DNA of 64,000 nucleotides from Kibdelosporangium sp. MJ126-NF4 (GCF_000826545.1 NZ_CDME01000014.1:62001-126000); one strand, 5' to 3'. Counted from the first letter of the stretch, positions 8,066 to 17,361 are shown. The notes: a model not told the origin generated them from the sequence alone. A program made the numbers and translations.

Positions 8066-9247
8066 TCATGGGCACACTGCCCCGCGGACGGGTTTCGGCC
8101 TGCTCTCGTAGATCTGGGCGGCGCTCGCGCTGGTTCCCCTGACCCGGAAGCAGTACTTGCGCGCCGGGTCGACCGGGACCTTGATCGTGGTCTCCCGGTC
8201 GGCGCGCACGTAGTTCGTGCCGCCGCCGTCCGGCATCACGAGGACCATCACGTCGAGCGTCTGGGAACTGGCCCACGTCAGCACGATCTGACTGCCCTGG
8301 TCCACCGGCTCGGCGAGATCCAGTGTCACCGGAGAAGGCAGCGGTGTCACGGCCGTGTCCGTCTTCGGCCACCACTGCCACGCGGCCGCACCGACCACAA
8401 TGGCCGCGGCAGCGGCAGCAGCAGTGGCGCGGTACCGAACACCTCGCCGACGACCGGGCCCTGCGTTGGGCAGTCGCGGGACAGGGCGCGACAGCAGTTC
8501 TGCGACACTGCCCAACGCCCACGTGGCCTTGTCCGAGCCCTGCGTGGCGTGCCGCGCCAGCATCCGGGCGACCATGGTCGGCAGCCCCGCGGTCATGTCC
8601 GGCCTGTGGATCGCCGGAACGGGATCGCCGATCACGCGCAGCACCCGCTCGGGCTCCGTCTCCCCGGCCCGCTTCGGGTGCGGCGAGTCACCGGTCAGCG
8701 CGAAGTGCAGCACCGCACCGAGCCCGTAGACGTCGGCGCGCTCGTCGAGCACACCGGACTGCAACGCCGCCGGTGAGATCCATTCGATGCCCCGCAGCCG
8801 GTCGCGGGGCGGTATCGCCTCGCGGATGGCCACGCCGAAGTCCGCGAGCACGGGCTGGCCGGAGCGGCGGAACAGCACGTTGTTCGGGCTGACGCCACCG
8901 TGCAGCACGCCGTTCTTGTGTGCGGCGGCCAGTGCGAACGCCAGGCTGTAGCCGAGTTCGAGTACCTCGTTGACCTCAAGCGCACCGGACCGCCGCACAC
9001 GGGCCGCGAGCGAGTCGGTACACAGTTCCATCCGCACCACGTGCTTGCCGCCCCGCAGTTCGGGCAGGGTGGTGGGCAGGACCGGGACTTCGTGCGCCAG
9101 TCGCGTCAGTATCGCGTGTTCATGCTTGATCACGGACAGCGTTCTGCTGTCGAACGCCCTGTCGAACGTCTTCTCTGCCACGCCCTCTCCGGACGTGGTG
9201 GCGGTGGCGTGCACGACGGCGATCCGGCCGCGGTCGGGAAACGTCAT
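8066..9247 (-). CDS. Membrane-anchored pseudokinase of the PknB type with extracellular Fn3-like domain
   Basis: 393 aa. The kinase fold runs over residues 1-255: ATP-site Lys in 'VAEKTF' (26), helix-C Glu in 'IKHEH', DFG at 136-138. The catalytic loop, normally HRDxKPxN, reads HGGVSPNN (116-123), so the catalytic Asp is missing, and the Gly-rich loop is degenerate. A single membrane helix spans about 274-292, then about 100 residues outside that look like one beta-sandwich. The start overlaps the stop of the transglutaminase gene by 4 nt (ATGA). It probably acts as an allosteric or scaffold partner and cannot phosphorylate by the usual mechanism. Confidence 0.85.
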   Translation of the reverse strand: MTFPDRGRIAVVHATATTSGEGVAEKTFDRAFDSRTLSVIKHEHAILTRLAHEVPVLPTTLPELRGGKHVVRMELCTDSLAARVRRSGALEVNEVLELGYSLAFALAAAHKNGVLHGGVSPNNVLFRRSGQPVLADFGVAIREAIPPRDRLRGIEWISPAALQSGVLDERADVYGLGAVLHFALTGDSPHPKRAGETEPERVLRVIGDPVPAIHRPDMTAGLPTMVARMLARHATQGSDKATWALGSVAELLSRPVPRLPNAGPGRRRGVRYRATAAAAAAAIVVGAAAWQWWPKTDTAVTPLPSPVTLDLAEPVDQGSQIVLTWASSQTLDVMVLVMPDGGGTNYVRADRETTIKVPVDPARKYCFRVRGTSASAAQIYESRPKPVRGAVCP

Positions 9248-11259
9248 CGGATCGCGAACACCGCCCGGAGCCGAGCACCCCACGTCCGTCCGGCCAGTGT
9301 CCGCCGGATCCGCCGGACCTCGGCCCATGCCCGGGTGACCGCGTGGTCGTCCGCGCCCGATCCGGACCACAGTACGACGTCCAGCTGCCCGGCCATCCCC
9401 CACAGTGCATCCACAATGGACGCATCAGCGGTTGTCCGCGCCAGGTCACGCGCGGTCATGCCCGGTGTGACACGAGTTCCGTGCGCACGCATCAGATCCC
9501 GTGCCTCCCACCAGGCAGCCACCACGCCGTCAGCGCCCTTGCGGCGCCTGCGGCGCAGCGTCCGTACCGTCTTCGCAGTGGGAACGGCCAGCACGAACAG
9601 GCCGAGCGGGACCGCGAGGCCGATCAGTGCCCACCGGATCACCGCCATCCAGTCTGGTGTCGGGTCGGGTGGAGCGGGGACAGGCGTTGGCGGCAACGGT
9701 GGCTCCGGCACCTTGTCCGGCGGCTGGACGTTGTACCGTGCCTCTGCGGTGATCTGCGCCAGCCGCGAAGGAGCGGGGCCCGCACCACCGGCTCCGACGG
9801 CCGGATCGAGCGGCACCCACCCGACACCGGCGACGGCGACTTCCGGCCACACGAGGACGTCCCGGTTGTGCACGATGGTCTCCGCGCCGACCGGGGTCCG
9901 CGGCGCGCGATACCCCACGGCCAGCCGCGCGGGAATGCCCACGACCCGCGCCAGTGCGACGTAGGACGCGGCGAACTGCTCGCTCGTGCCTTGTTTGGTC
10001 TCCAGCAGGAATTCGCGCAGCTGTGGCCAGCCGCTCCCGGTCGGCAGTGTCCCCCCGGTGACCACCTTGTAGTTCTCGCGCAGGTACTGCTCGAGCAGCA
10101 GCGCGGTCCGGAACGACGGGCGCATCTTCGCGGTGGCCGTCGCGGCCAGTTCGGGGATCTCCGGTGGAACCACCCCGAGCCCGCCCTGGGCGTCCACAGA
10201 CGACAGTGCCGCGTTCCACAGCTTGTCTTCGACCTGCGGGTCCCACCAGCTCAGGTCGTACTCCACCGCCCCTTTCCGGCCGGGCAACAGCAACGCGCCC
10301 GTGGCCGGTTCGACGAGCGGCGCGGCGCCGGTCACGGCCGCCGGGATGGCCTGGCTGGGCAGCCACTGCCCGCCCGGGGCCTGGATCCTGGCCGAGTACC
10401 GGGTCGACGGTGCACCGACCGGTGCGCTCAACTCGGTCCCGAGCCTGCGGTAGCCGTCCGACGGTTCCCAGGTGACGCCGTTGAACTCGGTCAGCACGAC
10501 CAGCCGCCACCGGTCCACCGGGCCGTTGGCGGTGTAGCTGAACACGGGGACGTCCGGCTTGCTCAGCCTGGCGGCGACCTCCGTGAGCGGACTGACCGTG
10601 CGCGGCAACGGAACCTGCGTGGAATGGTTCTGCTGCACGGAATACGGCTGCCCCACGTTGACCAGCGCGGCCACCGCCGCGCCCAGCACGCCGAGAACAG
10701 CGGTGGGAACCAGCACCAGACCGGGCCGGGCCGGGATGTACAACCCGGCTGCCACCACAGCGAAGCCCAGCGCCGCCAACACAGCCATCGTTCCGGACAA
10801 CGCCACAAACGCCTGGCTGACCACAAGCACCGCGACACTGGGCAGCAACGCCGTGGCGGGCCAGCGCAGCAGTTCGATCCCGAGCACGGCCGCGAGCAGC
10901 ACGAGCAACGGCACGAACAGCAGCGACTCGGCGTCCGGCCGTACCGGCCAGGTCGACTGGACCGTGAGCTGCCACGAGTCCGTCACACCGGCGACCATGG
11001 CACCGAGGCTGTCCGCGTCCGGCACGCCGAACATGGCAACACACAGCGAAAGAAGCCCGAGCACAGCGGCGATCAGCGGTCGCCAGGCCTGCAACGCCTT
11101 GACACGCAGGCACAGTTCCACGGCCGCGTAGCAGGCCACGACAACAACGGCAACGGGCACCAGCAACGGCCGCACACCGAACACCGGAGCGAACAGCAGA
11201 CCGGGAATCGCGGCAGCCAGCAGCACCCACAGCGCGGCTACCCTCTCGGCGAGCCTCAT
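9244..11259 (-). CDS. TgpA-type membrane transglutaminase-like protein with altered active site
   Basis: 671 aa. The N-terminal third has about seven membrane helices (DUF3488-like), then a transglutaminase-like domain, one more helix near residue 560, and a DUF4129-like cytoplasmic tail. At the catalytic Cys position the sequence is GTSEQFA (Ser426), and where the catalytic His sits (normally HAWxE) it is DVLVWPEV (Leu469); the Asp in GWVPLDPA remains. Two of the three catalytic residues are thus gone. It overlaps DUF58 and the pseudokinase by 4 nt on each side. Likely a structural envelope component and not a transpeptidase. Confidence 0.85.
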   Translation of the reverse strand: MRLAERVAALWVLLAAAIPGLLFAPVFGVRPLLVPVAVVVVACYAAVELCLRVKALQAWRPLIAAVLGLLSLCVAMFGVPDADSLGAMVAGVTDSWQLTVQSTWPVRPDAESLLFVPLLVLLAAVLGIELLRWPATALLPSVAVLVVSQAFVALSGTMAVLAALGFAVVAAGLYIPARPGLVLVPTAVLGVLGAAVAALVNVGQPYSVQQNHSTQVPLPRTVSPLTEVAARLSKPDVPVFSYTANGPVDRWRLVVLTEFNGVTWEPSDGYRRLGTELSAPVGAPSTRYSARIQAPGGQWLPSQAIPAAVTGAAPLVEPATGALLLPGRKGAVEYDLSWWDPQVEDKLWNAALSSVDAQGGLGVVPPEIPELAATATAKMRPSFRTALLLEQYLRENYKVVTGGTLPTGSGWPQLREFLLETKQGTSEQFAASYVALARVVGIPARLAVGYRAPRTPVGAETIVHNRDVLVWPEVAVAGVGWVPLDPAVGAGGAGPAPSRLAQITAEARYNVQPPDKVPEPPLPPTPVPAPPDPTPDWMAVIRWALIGLAVPLGLFVLAVPTAKTVRTLRRRRRKGADGVVAAWWEARDLMRAHGTRVTPGMTARDLARTTADASIVDALWGMAGQLDVVLWSGSGADDHAVTRAWAEVRRIRRTLAGRTWGARLRAVFAIR

Positions 11260-12389
11260 CGCGCGATCACCGTCTGCCATTGCCGGGTCGCGTCGACCGC
11301 GTCGGCCGCGCGCAGGATCTTGCCGCCCGCGACGGCAACGGCCTGTCCCAGGGTGATCACAACCAGATCCGCGTAGCGTGACCGTATGCGCGCCAATGCG
11401 GCCTGGTCGGCGGCGGAGACGGCGGACGAGACCACCACGAACTGCCCGCCCCACGACTGCGCCAGCGCTCTCGGCACAAGCGGCAGGTCGGCCTCGGTGG
11501 CCCGGTCCAGCACGCACAGCTCGTCAAGCAGTCGCTGTACCGCCAAGGCGCCCGGTGTCGTGGTCACGTCGATCCCGCTGGGAGTGACCAGCTGGCACCG
11601 GTTGTCCGCCTTCGCCGCGGCCACCACGAGCGACGCGGCGACGTCGACCGCCTCCTCGAACTCCGCGCCCGCCGCGATCACCGGCCGGTTGTCGAGCAGG
11701 ATGGTGAACTGCGGCTGCTGTGGATCGGCGTAGTCGCGGATCATCAGTTTCCCGGTCCGTGCCGTTGCTTTCCAGTGCAGGTGGCGAACTTCGTCGCCGG
11801 GGACGTACTCGCGCACCTCACGGATGTCCAGCGACCCGCGCGGAGAACTCTCGTCGGCCGCGCCGTCGTGGTGGTGCAGGGGAAGGCCACTGGCGACCGA
11901 GCGCACGGGCAGCGTCCTCGGGTAGACCCACAGTGTCGCGGTCTCGCCGATGAACAGCTTGTTCTCGCCGAGACCGAGCGCGTCGGCGCGGTGCAGTGTC
12001 AACGGTCCGACCTCGTGCCTGCCGCGTTCCCAGGTGGGCAACTCGTTCAGGTAGGTCTGTTCGCCGCCGGGTGGCAGGGCACGCACCGCGATCCGCAACG
12101 TGCTGGCACCGAGCCGGTCCACCGCCGTGAACGCGGACTGCCAGCGAGCGCCGGGATTGTGCACCCGCAGGACGATCCCGGCCCGGCTGCCGCGTTCGAC
12201 CCGGTCCGGATAGACGTCCCTGACCACGTCCACCCGTGGTTTGCGCCCCGCGACAGCAACCGCGGCCACGACCGCGCAGAACGCGATGGCCCCCAGCATG
12301 AGAAGCACCGGATAGCCGACCAGCAGCCCCGCCACGACCAGGACGACGGCAGCCACGAGCGTGGCGATGCCACGCCGTGTCAAGCGCAT
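11256..12389 (-). CDS. DUF58 (VWA-like) protein
   Basis: 377 aa. Two membrane helices at 8-48, then the DUF58 core 'GSLDIREVREYVPGDEVRHLHWKATARTG' region (read in parts), where the Arg-x-Tyr-x-Gly-Asp motif and the Trp are diagnostic, followed by a von Willebrand A-like domain with 'FTILLDNRP' in place of a full MIDAS. DUF58 proteins pair with MoxR AAA+ ATPases, which act as chaperones for them. Start at 12389, 2 nt from the MoxR stop; tight spacing supports one transcript. Confidence 0.9.
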   Translation of the reverse strand: MRLTRRGIATLVAAVVLVVAGLLVGYPVLLMLGAIAFCAVVAAVAVAGRKPRVDVVRDVYPDRVERGSRAGIVLRVHNPGARWQSAFTAVDRLGASTLRIAVRALPPGGEQTYLNELPTWERGRHEVGPLTLHRADALGLGENKLFIGETATLWVYPRTLPVRSVASGLPLHHHDGAADESSPRGSLDIREVREYVPGDEVRHLHWKATARTGKLMIRDYADPQQPQFTILLDNRPVIAAGAEFEEAVDVAASLVVAAAKADNRCQLVTPSGIDVTTTPGALAVQRLLDELCVLDRATEADLPLVPRALAQSWGGQFVVVSSAVSAADQAALARIRSRYADLVVITLGQAVAVAGGKILRAADAVDATRQWQTVIAR

Positions 12390-12391
12390 GA

Positions 12392-13342
12392 TCAGGCCCC
12401 TGTCATGGCCGGAACGGGAATCTCTTTGAGCAGCTCCCTGACGATGTCCTCGGCGCGGCGCTGCCGCAGCTCCGCGTCCGGCGTGAGGATCAACCGGTGG
12501 TCGAGCACGGGATGCGCGACTTCCTTGATGTCGTCCACAGTCACGTACCCGCGTCCGTACGTGGCCGCGACGGCCTGCGCGGCACGAACCAGCGCGATGC
12601 TGCCCCGAGGGCTTGCGCCGTAACGCAAATCCCTGTGTTGCCGCGTCTGAGCCGCGATGGTCGCGGCGTACTCGACGACAGCGGTGTGCACCCGTGCGCC
12701 ACGCACCTCCACGACGGCGGCCTGCAGAGTGGGGATGTCGACGACCGCGGGCAGTTCGTCGGGATCGACACCGGCGCAGTCACTCATGATCACCATGACC
12801 TCGGACGCCAGATCCGGGTAGCCGATCCGCAGCCGCATCAGGAACCGGTCGAGCTGTGCTTCCGGCAACCGGTACGTACCGGCCATCTCGATCGGGTTCT
12901 GGGTGGCGATCACCAGGAACGGCCGTGGCACCTCGTGGCTGACCGAGTCCACTGTGACCCGTCGCTCGGCCATCACCTCAAGCAGCGCCGACTGGGTCTT
13001 GGGCGTGCCGCGGTTGATCTCGTCGGCCAGCACGATGTTGGCGAACACCCCGCCGGGGTGGAACGCGAACTTCTCGTCGTTCTGGTGGTACACCTGCACT
13101 CCGGTGATGTCGCCCGGCAGCAGGTCCGGCGTGAACTGGATCCTGCTCCAGCGCCCGCTGATGCTGCGCGACAGACACCGGGCGAGCGTGGTCTTGCCCA
13201 GGCCGGGGACGTCCTCGATGAGCAGGTGCCCCTCGCTGAGCAGCGCGGCCACGGCCAGCCGCACGACCTGTGGCTTGCCACGCAGGACACGCTGCACGTT
13301 GGCCGCGATCCGTTCGTATACCTCGCCTGCTGACACGGTCAT
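12392..13342 (-). CDS. moxR: MoxR family AAA+ ATPase
   Basis: About 316 aa. Walker A 'EDVPGLGKTTLARCLS', Walker B 'IVLADEINRGTPKTQSALLE', sensor 1 'LVIATQNPIEMAGTYRLPEAQLDRF', all standard MoxR. MoxR ATPases act as chaperones that assemble or activate VWA/DUF58 client complexes. The start is not certain: ATG at 13342 has GAAGGG immediately adjacent, while GTG at 13336 has the same GAAGGG at 6 nt spacing; a GTG at 13354 overlaps the previous stop. Cotranscribed with the Fn3 gene upstream and DUF58 downstream. Confidence 0.9.
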   Translation of the reverse strand: MTVSAGEVYERIAANVQRVLRGKPQVVRLAVAALLSEGHLLIEDVPGLGKTTLARCLSRSISGRWSRIQFTPDLLPGDITGVQVYHQNDEKFAFHPGGVFANIVLADEINRGTPKTQSALLEVMAERRVTVDSVSHEVPRPFLVIATQNPIEMAGTYRLPEAQLDRFLMRLRIGYPDLASEVMVIMSDCAGVDPDELPAVVDIPTLQAAVVEVRGARVHTAVVEYAATIAAQTRQHRDLRYGASPRGSIALVRAAQAVAATYGRGYVTVDDIKEVAHPVLDHRLILTPDAELRQRRAEDIVRELLKEIPVPAMTGA

Positions 13343-13347
13343 CCCTT

Positions 13348-15465
13348 CTACCACTTGAGCTTGTTCGATTCGACCCGCCCGTTGGGTCCGATCACGGACA
13401 CCCAGATGGTTTCGCCGGGGACGTCGTAGTTGAGCTCGCCGTAGAACCCGGAGCCGTCAGCCTTCGTCCTCACGGACTCTCTGCTGTTGACGTTGTCGTT
13501 GGCGTTTGAACTCAGCTTCAGCTTGTAGGTCGTGTTCGGCGCGAACCCGGTCAGCGTGGTGTTGATCCAGAAACACCTCGGGCGCTCGCAGTTGCTGGTC
13601 TCCGATGCAGTGCCCTTCGAGATCACGATCTTGGGAGTCGCCGGTGGTGCCGGGTTGTCCCGCACGACATGAGAGGCGGGCTGGCCGGTGAGCGTCTGTC
13701 CATCCGAGGTCCTGGTCACTGCGCGCACGGTGAACGTGTACGCCGTGCTCGCCTGCAACTGTGGGTACGTTGTCTGTGTGCCGGTCACTGTGCGCTGTGC
13801 CTGACCTGTGCCGGTGACGAGGTAGTGCACGAACGTGCCGCCGTTGAGCGTGGGTTGTCCCCACTGCAGCGTCACGTCCCTGGTCGGCCGGTCGTTGGCG
13901 TCGAAGGTCGACTTCAGGTTGATCGGCGCGGCGGCGGGCGATACCGGCGCGACGGGTGTCACGGCCGCGCTCGACGCACCCGGACCGGTGCCCATCTTGT
14001 TGGTCGCCGCGACCGTGAAGACGTAGCTCACGCCGTTGGTCAGGCCGTTCACAGGTGTGCTGCGCACTCCAGCGCCCACCGTCACGGCCCCGGTCTGCCC
14101 TGTGCTGGCACGCCACGACACCTGATAGGACGTGATGGCGGCCCGGTTGTCCGACGCCGTACCCCAGTTCACGACCACCGAACTGTTGCCTATCTTGGCC
14201 GAAACCGACGGCGGGGCGCCCGGACGGCCCGGTGGCACGGCCGGTGGTGTCGGTGGCGGCGGTTGTTGGGGCTTGGTGTTCTGCTGGGTCGGGCCGGTGG
14301 GTTGCCTCGGCGGCTGCTGTGTCGGTGGCGCGGCGACACGGGTGTCGGTCGGGCCTCCCGCGTTCGGCGCGGGCACAGGCGCGGATGTCTGCGTGGGACG
14401 TTCGGCCGTGGACACGCCCTGCACGTTGCCGTCCTTGCCGACGACGAGCACCTCTGTGCCGTCGGCGTCCTCGACGTAGACCCGGTTGTCCTCGCCCTGG
14501 CTCAGGCGCGGCTCACCGGTCTTCTGCTTGATCGGCTTGGTGTCCTTGCGCACGCCTTCCGGCGTGTAGGTGAGCACGGTTCCGCTTCGCTTGTCCACCA
14601 GCACGACCACGTCTCCGGTCGACATCGGACCGTCGTAGTCACCGGGCGGCAGCGCGATCGTGACAGCCTGGGCGGGCGGGTTCTTGCTGTCGGCCAGCAA
14701 CAGAGTCGGGCGCTGCGGATCCAGGATCGCCACGCGACCGCCCACGTCCTGGGTCGCCGGGCGGGCGTTCGGCGAGACCGGCGCACCGAGCGATACGCCT
14801 TCGCCGAGTGTGCTGTTGTCGATGACGTGCAGCGTGCCCGTGAAGGTGTCGACGAACGTCAGCCGATCGTCCACAATGGTCAACCCACCTGCATGGCCTG
14901 GCGGTACGGCGACTGGGCAGCCGCCGATCGCGGTCGCGCCCTTGGCGAGCGTGCAGAGCTGGCCGACGTTCTGGCGATGCAGCCACACCGTGCCGTCCTT
15001 GGTGAGGATCGACGAACCGAACGCCCCGCCGACGTCGACAACCGTCGGCGGGTCCCCCATCCGCATGAGCTTGCCCGCGTTGCGGTACGCCAGGTACGGC
15101 CCGCCAACTCCCTCGATGGCAACAGGACGTTCCTCGGCGGGTGGGCTGATGCTGTCCCGTGCCGCCAGAGTCGCCTTGTCGAACTGGGTGATGGTGGCCG
15201 GACCGACCACGTAGCCGTGCGTGTCGCTCTGCACGACCTGACTCCCCGGTTCGCCGTTGACCTCGGCGGAGGCGTCGATGTTGGTGGTCGCGCCGTCGAT
15301 GTGCATGACCATCTGCAGCACCGAGTTGAACACCCAGTGGCCGCTCAGCGCGAACTGGCCCGCTGGCAGTGGTTTCGCCACGCCGGTCAGCGCGGCGACG
15401 AGCACACCTGCCACGAGGAGGGCGACGAGCGCGAAAGGTCGGCTCCGCTTCAACACGCGCGGCAA
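13348..15465 (-). CDS. Membrane-anchored extracellular protein with beta-propeller-like region and two Fn3 domains
   Basis: 705 aa. A signal anchor at residues 9-31, then about 300 residues of repeated 'VWLHRQNVG', 'LHVIDNS', 'VLTYTPEG' strands suggesting a beta-propeller, a Pro/Gln/Thr-rich linker (about 350-410), two fibronectin type III domains (about 410-590), and a C-terminal beta domain with a Cys pair (SNCERPRCF). No catalytic motif. TTG at 15465 is the longest plausible start, GTG at 15456 an alternative; neither has a strong ribosome site. It likely acts outside the cell as an adhesion or wall-binding partner for the cluster. Confidence 0.75.
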   Translation of the reverse strand: MPRVLKRSRPFALVALLVAGVLVAALTGVAKPLPAGQFALSGHWVFNSVLQMVMHIDGATTNIDASAEVNGEPGSQVVQSDTHGYVVGPATITQFDKATLAARDSISPPAEERPVAIEGVGGPYLAYRNAGKLMRMGDPPTVVDVGGAFGSSILTKDGTVWLHRQNVGQLCTLAKGATAIGGCPVAVPPGHAGGLTIVDDRLTFVDTFTGTLHVIDNSTLGEGVSLGAPVSPNARPATQDVGGRVAILDPQRPTLLLADSKNPPAQAVTIALPPGDYDGPMSTGDVVVLVDKRSGTVLTYTPEGVRKDTKPIKQKTGEPRLSQGEDNRVYVEDADGTEVLVVGKDGNVQGVSTAERPTQTSAPVPAPNAGGPTDTRVAAPPTQQPPRQPTGPTQQNTKPQQPPPPTPPAVPPGRPGAPPSVSAKIGNSSVVVNWGTASDNRAAITSYQVSWRASTGQTGAVTVGAGVRSTPVNGLTNGVSYVFTVAATNKMGTGPGASSAAVTPVAPVSPAAAPINLKSTFDANDRPTRDVTLQWGQPTLNGGTFVHYLVTGTGQAQRTVTGTQTTYPQLQASTAYTFTVRAVTRTSDGQTLTGQPASHVVRDNPAPPATPKIVISKGTASETSNCERPRCFWINTTLTGFAPNTTYKLKLSSNANDNVNSRESVRTKADGSGFYGELNYDVPGETIWVSVIGPNGRVESNKLKW

Positions 15466-15513
15466 GCTACCCGGTTGTCTCGGGAGGGCTCCCCAAACTA
15501 CTGTTCTCGCAGG

Positions 15514-17169
15514 TCAGGGCGTCAGGCGGAAGCTTCTCAGAATCGCGTCCCCGAGCGGCCGCCGCGCCTGCCACTCATCCCGCACGGAGCCCTCGTCCTG
15601 CCCGTACAACACCAGGCTCAGCACGTACGGCTTTCCGGAACTCGTCAGGAACGCCCTGCTCAGAACACGGGTCGCTGTGCTGCTGGCGGCCAGCGTGTAC
15701 TGGTACTCAAGGTCCGCGGTCCCCACGCCCTCGGCCCGCGAGATCTCCTTGTAGTCACGGTTCTCGCTGCTGCGAGAGATGCTCTCACCGAAGGCGGTCA
15801 GGTACTGGCTCAGCGGCACCTGCAGTCTGTTCTCGTCCCGCCTGACCTGCACACGCATGAAGGTATCGGCGGGGGACCGCGTCGGCTCGCTCCAGATGAC
15901 GTCGCTGTGCTTCTCTCCCATGGAGGTTGACGTTTCCCACTCCACCGGCACCTGGACCTGGAAATCCGTCGCTTCCCGCACGACGAGAGAGGGCACCGGA
16001 CGTGGCTGGACGGTCGGCTGTTGACCTGGTTGGCCTTGTGGCGGTGACGAGGAAACCAGGATCACCACGAGGACCACGACCGCCACCGTGAAGGCCGCGC
16101 CGAGCGCCAGCAGGAGACCGTGCTTGCGCTTCCTCGGCGGCCGGATGGAAATCGGGTCGAGTGTGATGTCGCCGTGTCCGGCGGGCGACTGCACCGGCAT
16201 CAGCGGCGGCGGCGCCGTCCGGGTGTTGGGTGCGGTCGGATCCACGTCCGTCACCTGACTGGACGCGTTGTCGATCCAGGTCATGGCGTCGGACGCGTCC
16301 TGTGTCGCGGCGGTCGGGCTCACGTCCGTCGGCGTGCCGCTGTGCGGGGTGAGCGTGGCGGCGATCGCGGTGAGCCGTTCGATCGCGGCCACGGCCGTCA
16401 TCCGCTCGGCCGGTTGCTTGCGCAGCAGACCTTGGATGACCGGCCACAACCGTCCGATCCGCTGGTCGGGATCCGGCTCACGCGACGCGGCCGCAGCCAA
16501 CGTGCTCTGGATGTCCTTGCGCTTGAAGGGAGAGCGCCCGACCACGGCGCCGTACAGCGTCACACCGACGGACCACAGGTCAGCGGCCCTGGTCGCCTCA
16601 TGGCCGTCGATGCGTTCCGGCGCGATGTACTCCGGCGAGCCCGGCATCTGCCCGGTGCCGGTCAGCGCGGACGCGCCGTCGACCATCGCGATCCCGAAGT
16701 CCGTCAGCACCACCCGGTCACCGTCGAGCATGATGTTGCCGGGCTTGACATCCCGGTGCAGCACGCCCCGCTGGTGCGCCGCGTCCAGCGCCCGCAGGAT
16801 CTGAATGCCCACCTGGGCTGCCTGGTCGACCGGCAACGGCCCGTCGTGATCGAGGATGTCGGCCAACGACCTGCCGCCGATCAACTCCATCACGATCCAC
16901 GGCAGACCGTCCTCGGTCACCACGTCGTGCACGGTGACGATCCCCGGATGTCTGAGCTGCGCGGCAGCCCTGGCCTCCCGCAACATGCGGCGCACCGCGG
17001 GTTCCGACTCACCGGGATCAGCCGACTCGTGCAGCCGGAGTTCCTTGATCGCCACATCCCGGTGCAGGTACTCGTCGTGCGCACGCCACACGACGCCCAT
17101 ACCGCCGCGCCCGATCGACGTCACCAGGCGATACCGCTCGGCGACGACCCTCCCCTGGCCCTGTGTCAC
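15514..17169 (-). CDS. Transmembrane Ser/Thr protein kinase, PknB type, active
   Basis: 551 aa. Complete kinase: Gly loop GRGGMG (20-25), Lys42 in VAIK, HRDVKPGN, DFG, APE (IAPERIDG). A Pro/Thr-rich juxtamembrane stretch precedes one membrane helix near residue 350, then an extracellular domain of about 170 residues without PASTA repeats. GTG at 17169 is chosen: a -10 hexamer TACATT lies exactly 6 nt before it, so the mRNA is probably leaderless. As the first gene of the cluster it is the likely source of phosphothreonine read by the FHA protein at its end. No PP2C phosphatase gene is present. Confidence 0.9.
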   Translation of the reverse strand: MTQGQGRVVAERYRLVTSIGRGGMGVVWRAHDEYLHRDVAIKELRLHESADPGESEPAVRRMLREARAAAQLRHPGIVTVHDVVTEDGLPWIVMELIGGRSLADILDHDGPLPVDQAAQVGIQILRALDAAHQRGVLHRDVKPGNIMLDGDRVVLTDFGIAMVDGASALTGTGQMPGSPEYIAPERIDGHEATRAADLWSVGVTLYGAVVGRSPFKRKDIQSTLAAAASREPDPDQRIGRLWPVIQGLLRKQPAERMTAVAAIERLTAIAATLTPHSGTPTDVSPTAATQDASDAMTWIDNASSQVTDVDPTAPNTRTAPPPLMPVQSPAGHGDITLDPISIRPPRKRKHGLLLALGAAFTVAVVVLVVILVSSSPPQGQPGQQPTVQPRPVPSLVVREATDFQVQVPVEWETSTSMGEKHSDVIWSEPTRSPADTFMRVQVRRDENRLQVPLSQYLTAFGESISRSSENRDYKEISRAEGVGTADLEYQYTLAASSTATRVLSRAFLTSSGKPYVLSLVLYGQDEGSVRDEWQARRPLGDAILRSFRLTP

Positions 17170-17175
17170 GAGGGC

Positions 17176-17181
17176 AATGTA
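17176..17181 (-). promoter_or_regulatory. -10 element of the kinase/MoxR cluster
   Basis: TACATT on the minus strand, ending 6 nt upstream of the kinase GTG. This matches the TANNNT actinobacterial -10 and predicts transcription starting at the start codon, as in several other promoters in this window. Confidence 0.55.
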
Positions 17182-17226
17182 CCGACACGGCCTTGCCACC
17201 ACCGTGCGAACATCGGGGCGGACTGG

Positions 17227-17361
17227 TCAGCGAACGCCCTCCGCCACCTCGATGACGAGGTCAGCGACCTCGCCCGGCCGGGAAACCGACACCGCGTGCG
17301 AGGCACCCCGCACCTCGACGACATCGCGCGCCCCGGCCCGCGCCTTGACCTGGGCGCCGAA
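17227..17361 (-). pseudogene. Remnant of an alpha/beta-hydrolase C-terminus
   Basis: Immediately after the GNAT stop codon and in the same frame, 44 codons read to TGA and spell the typical end of an alpha/beta hydrolase: 'ARDVVEVRGASHAVSVSRP' followed by GEVADLVIE, which contains the catalytic His (SHAVSVSRP). No start, no nucleophile elbow and no oxyanion region are present. The rest of the gene has been lost, apparently replaced by the acetyltransferase gene. Confidence 0.65.
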
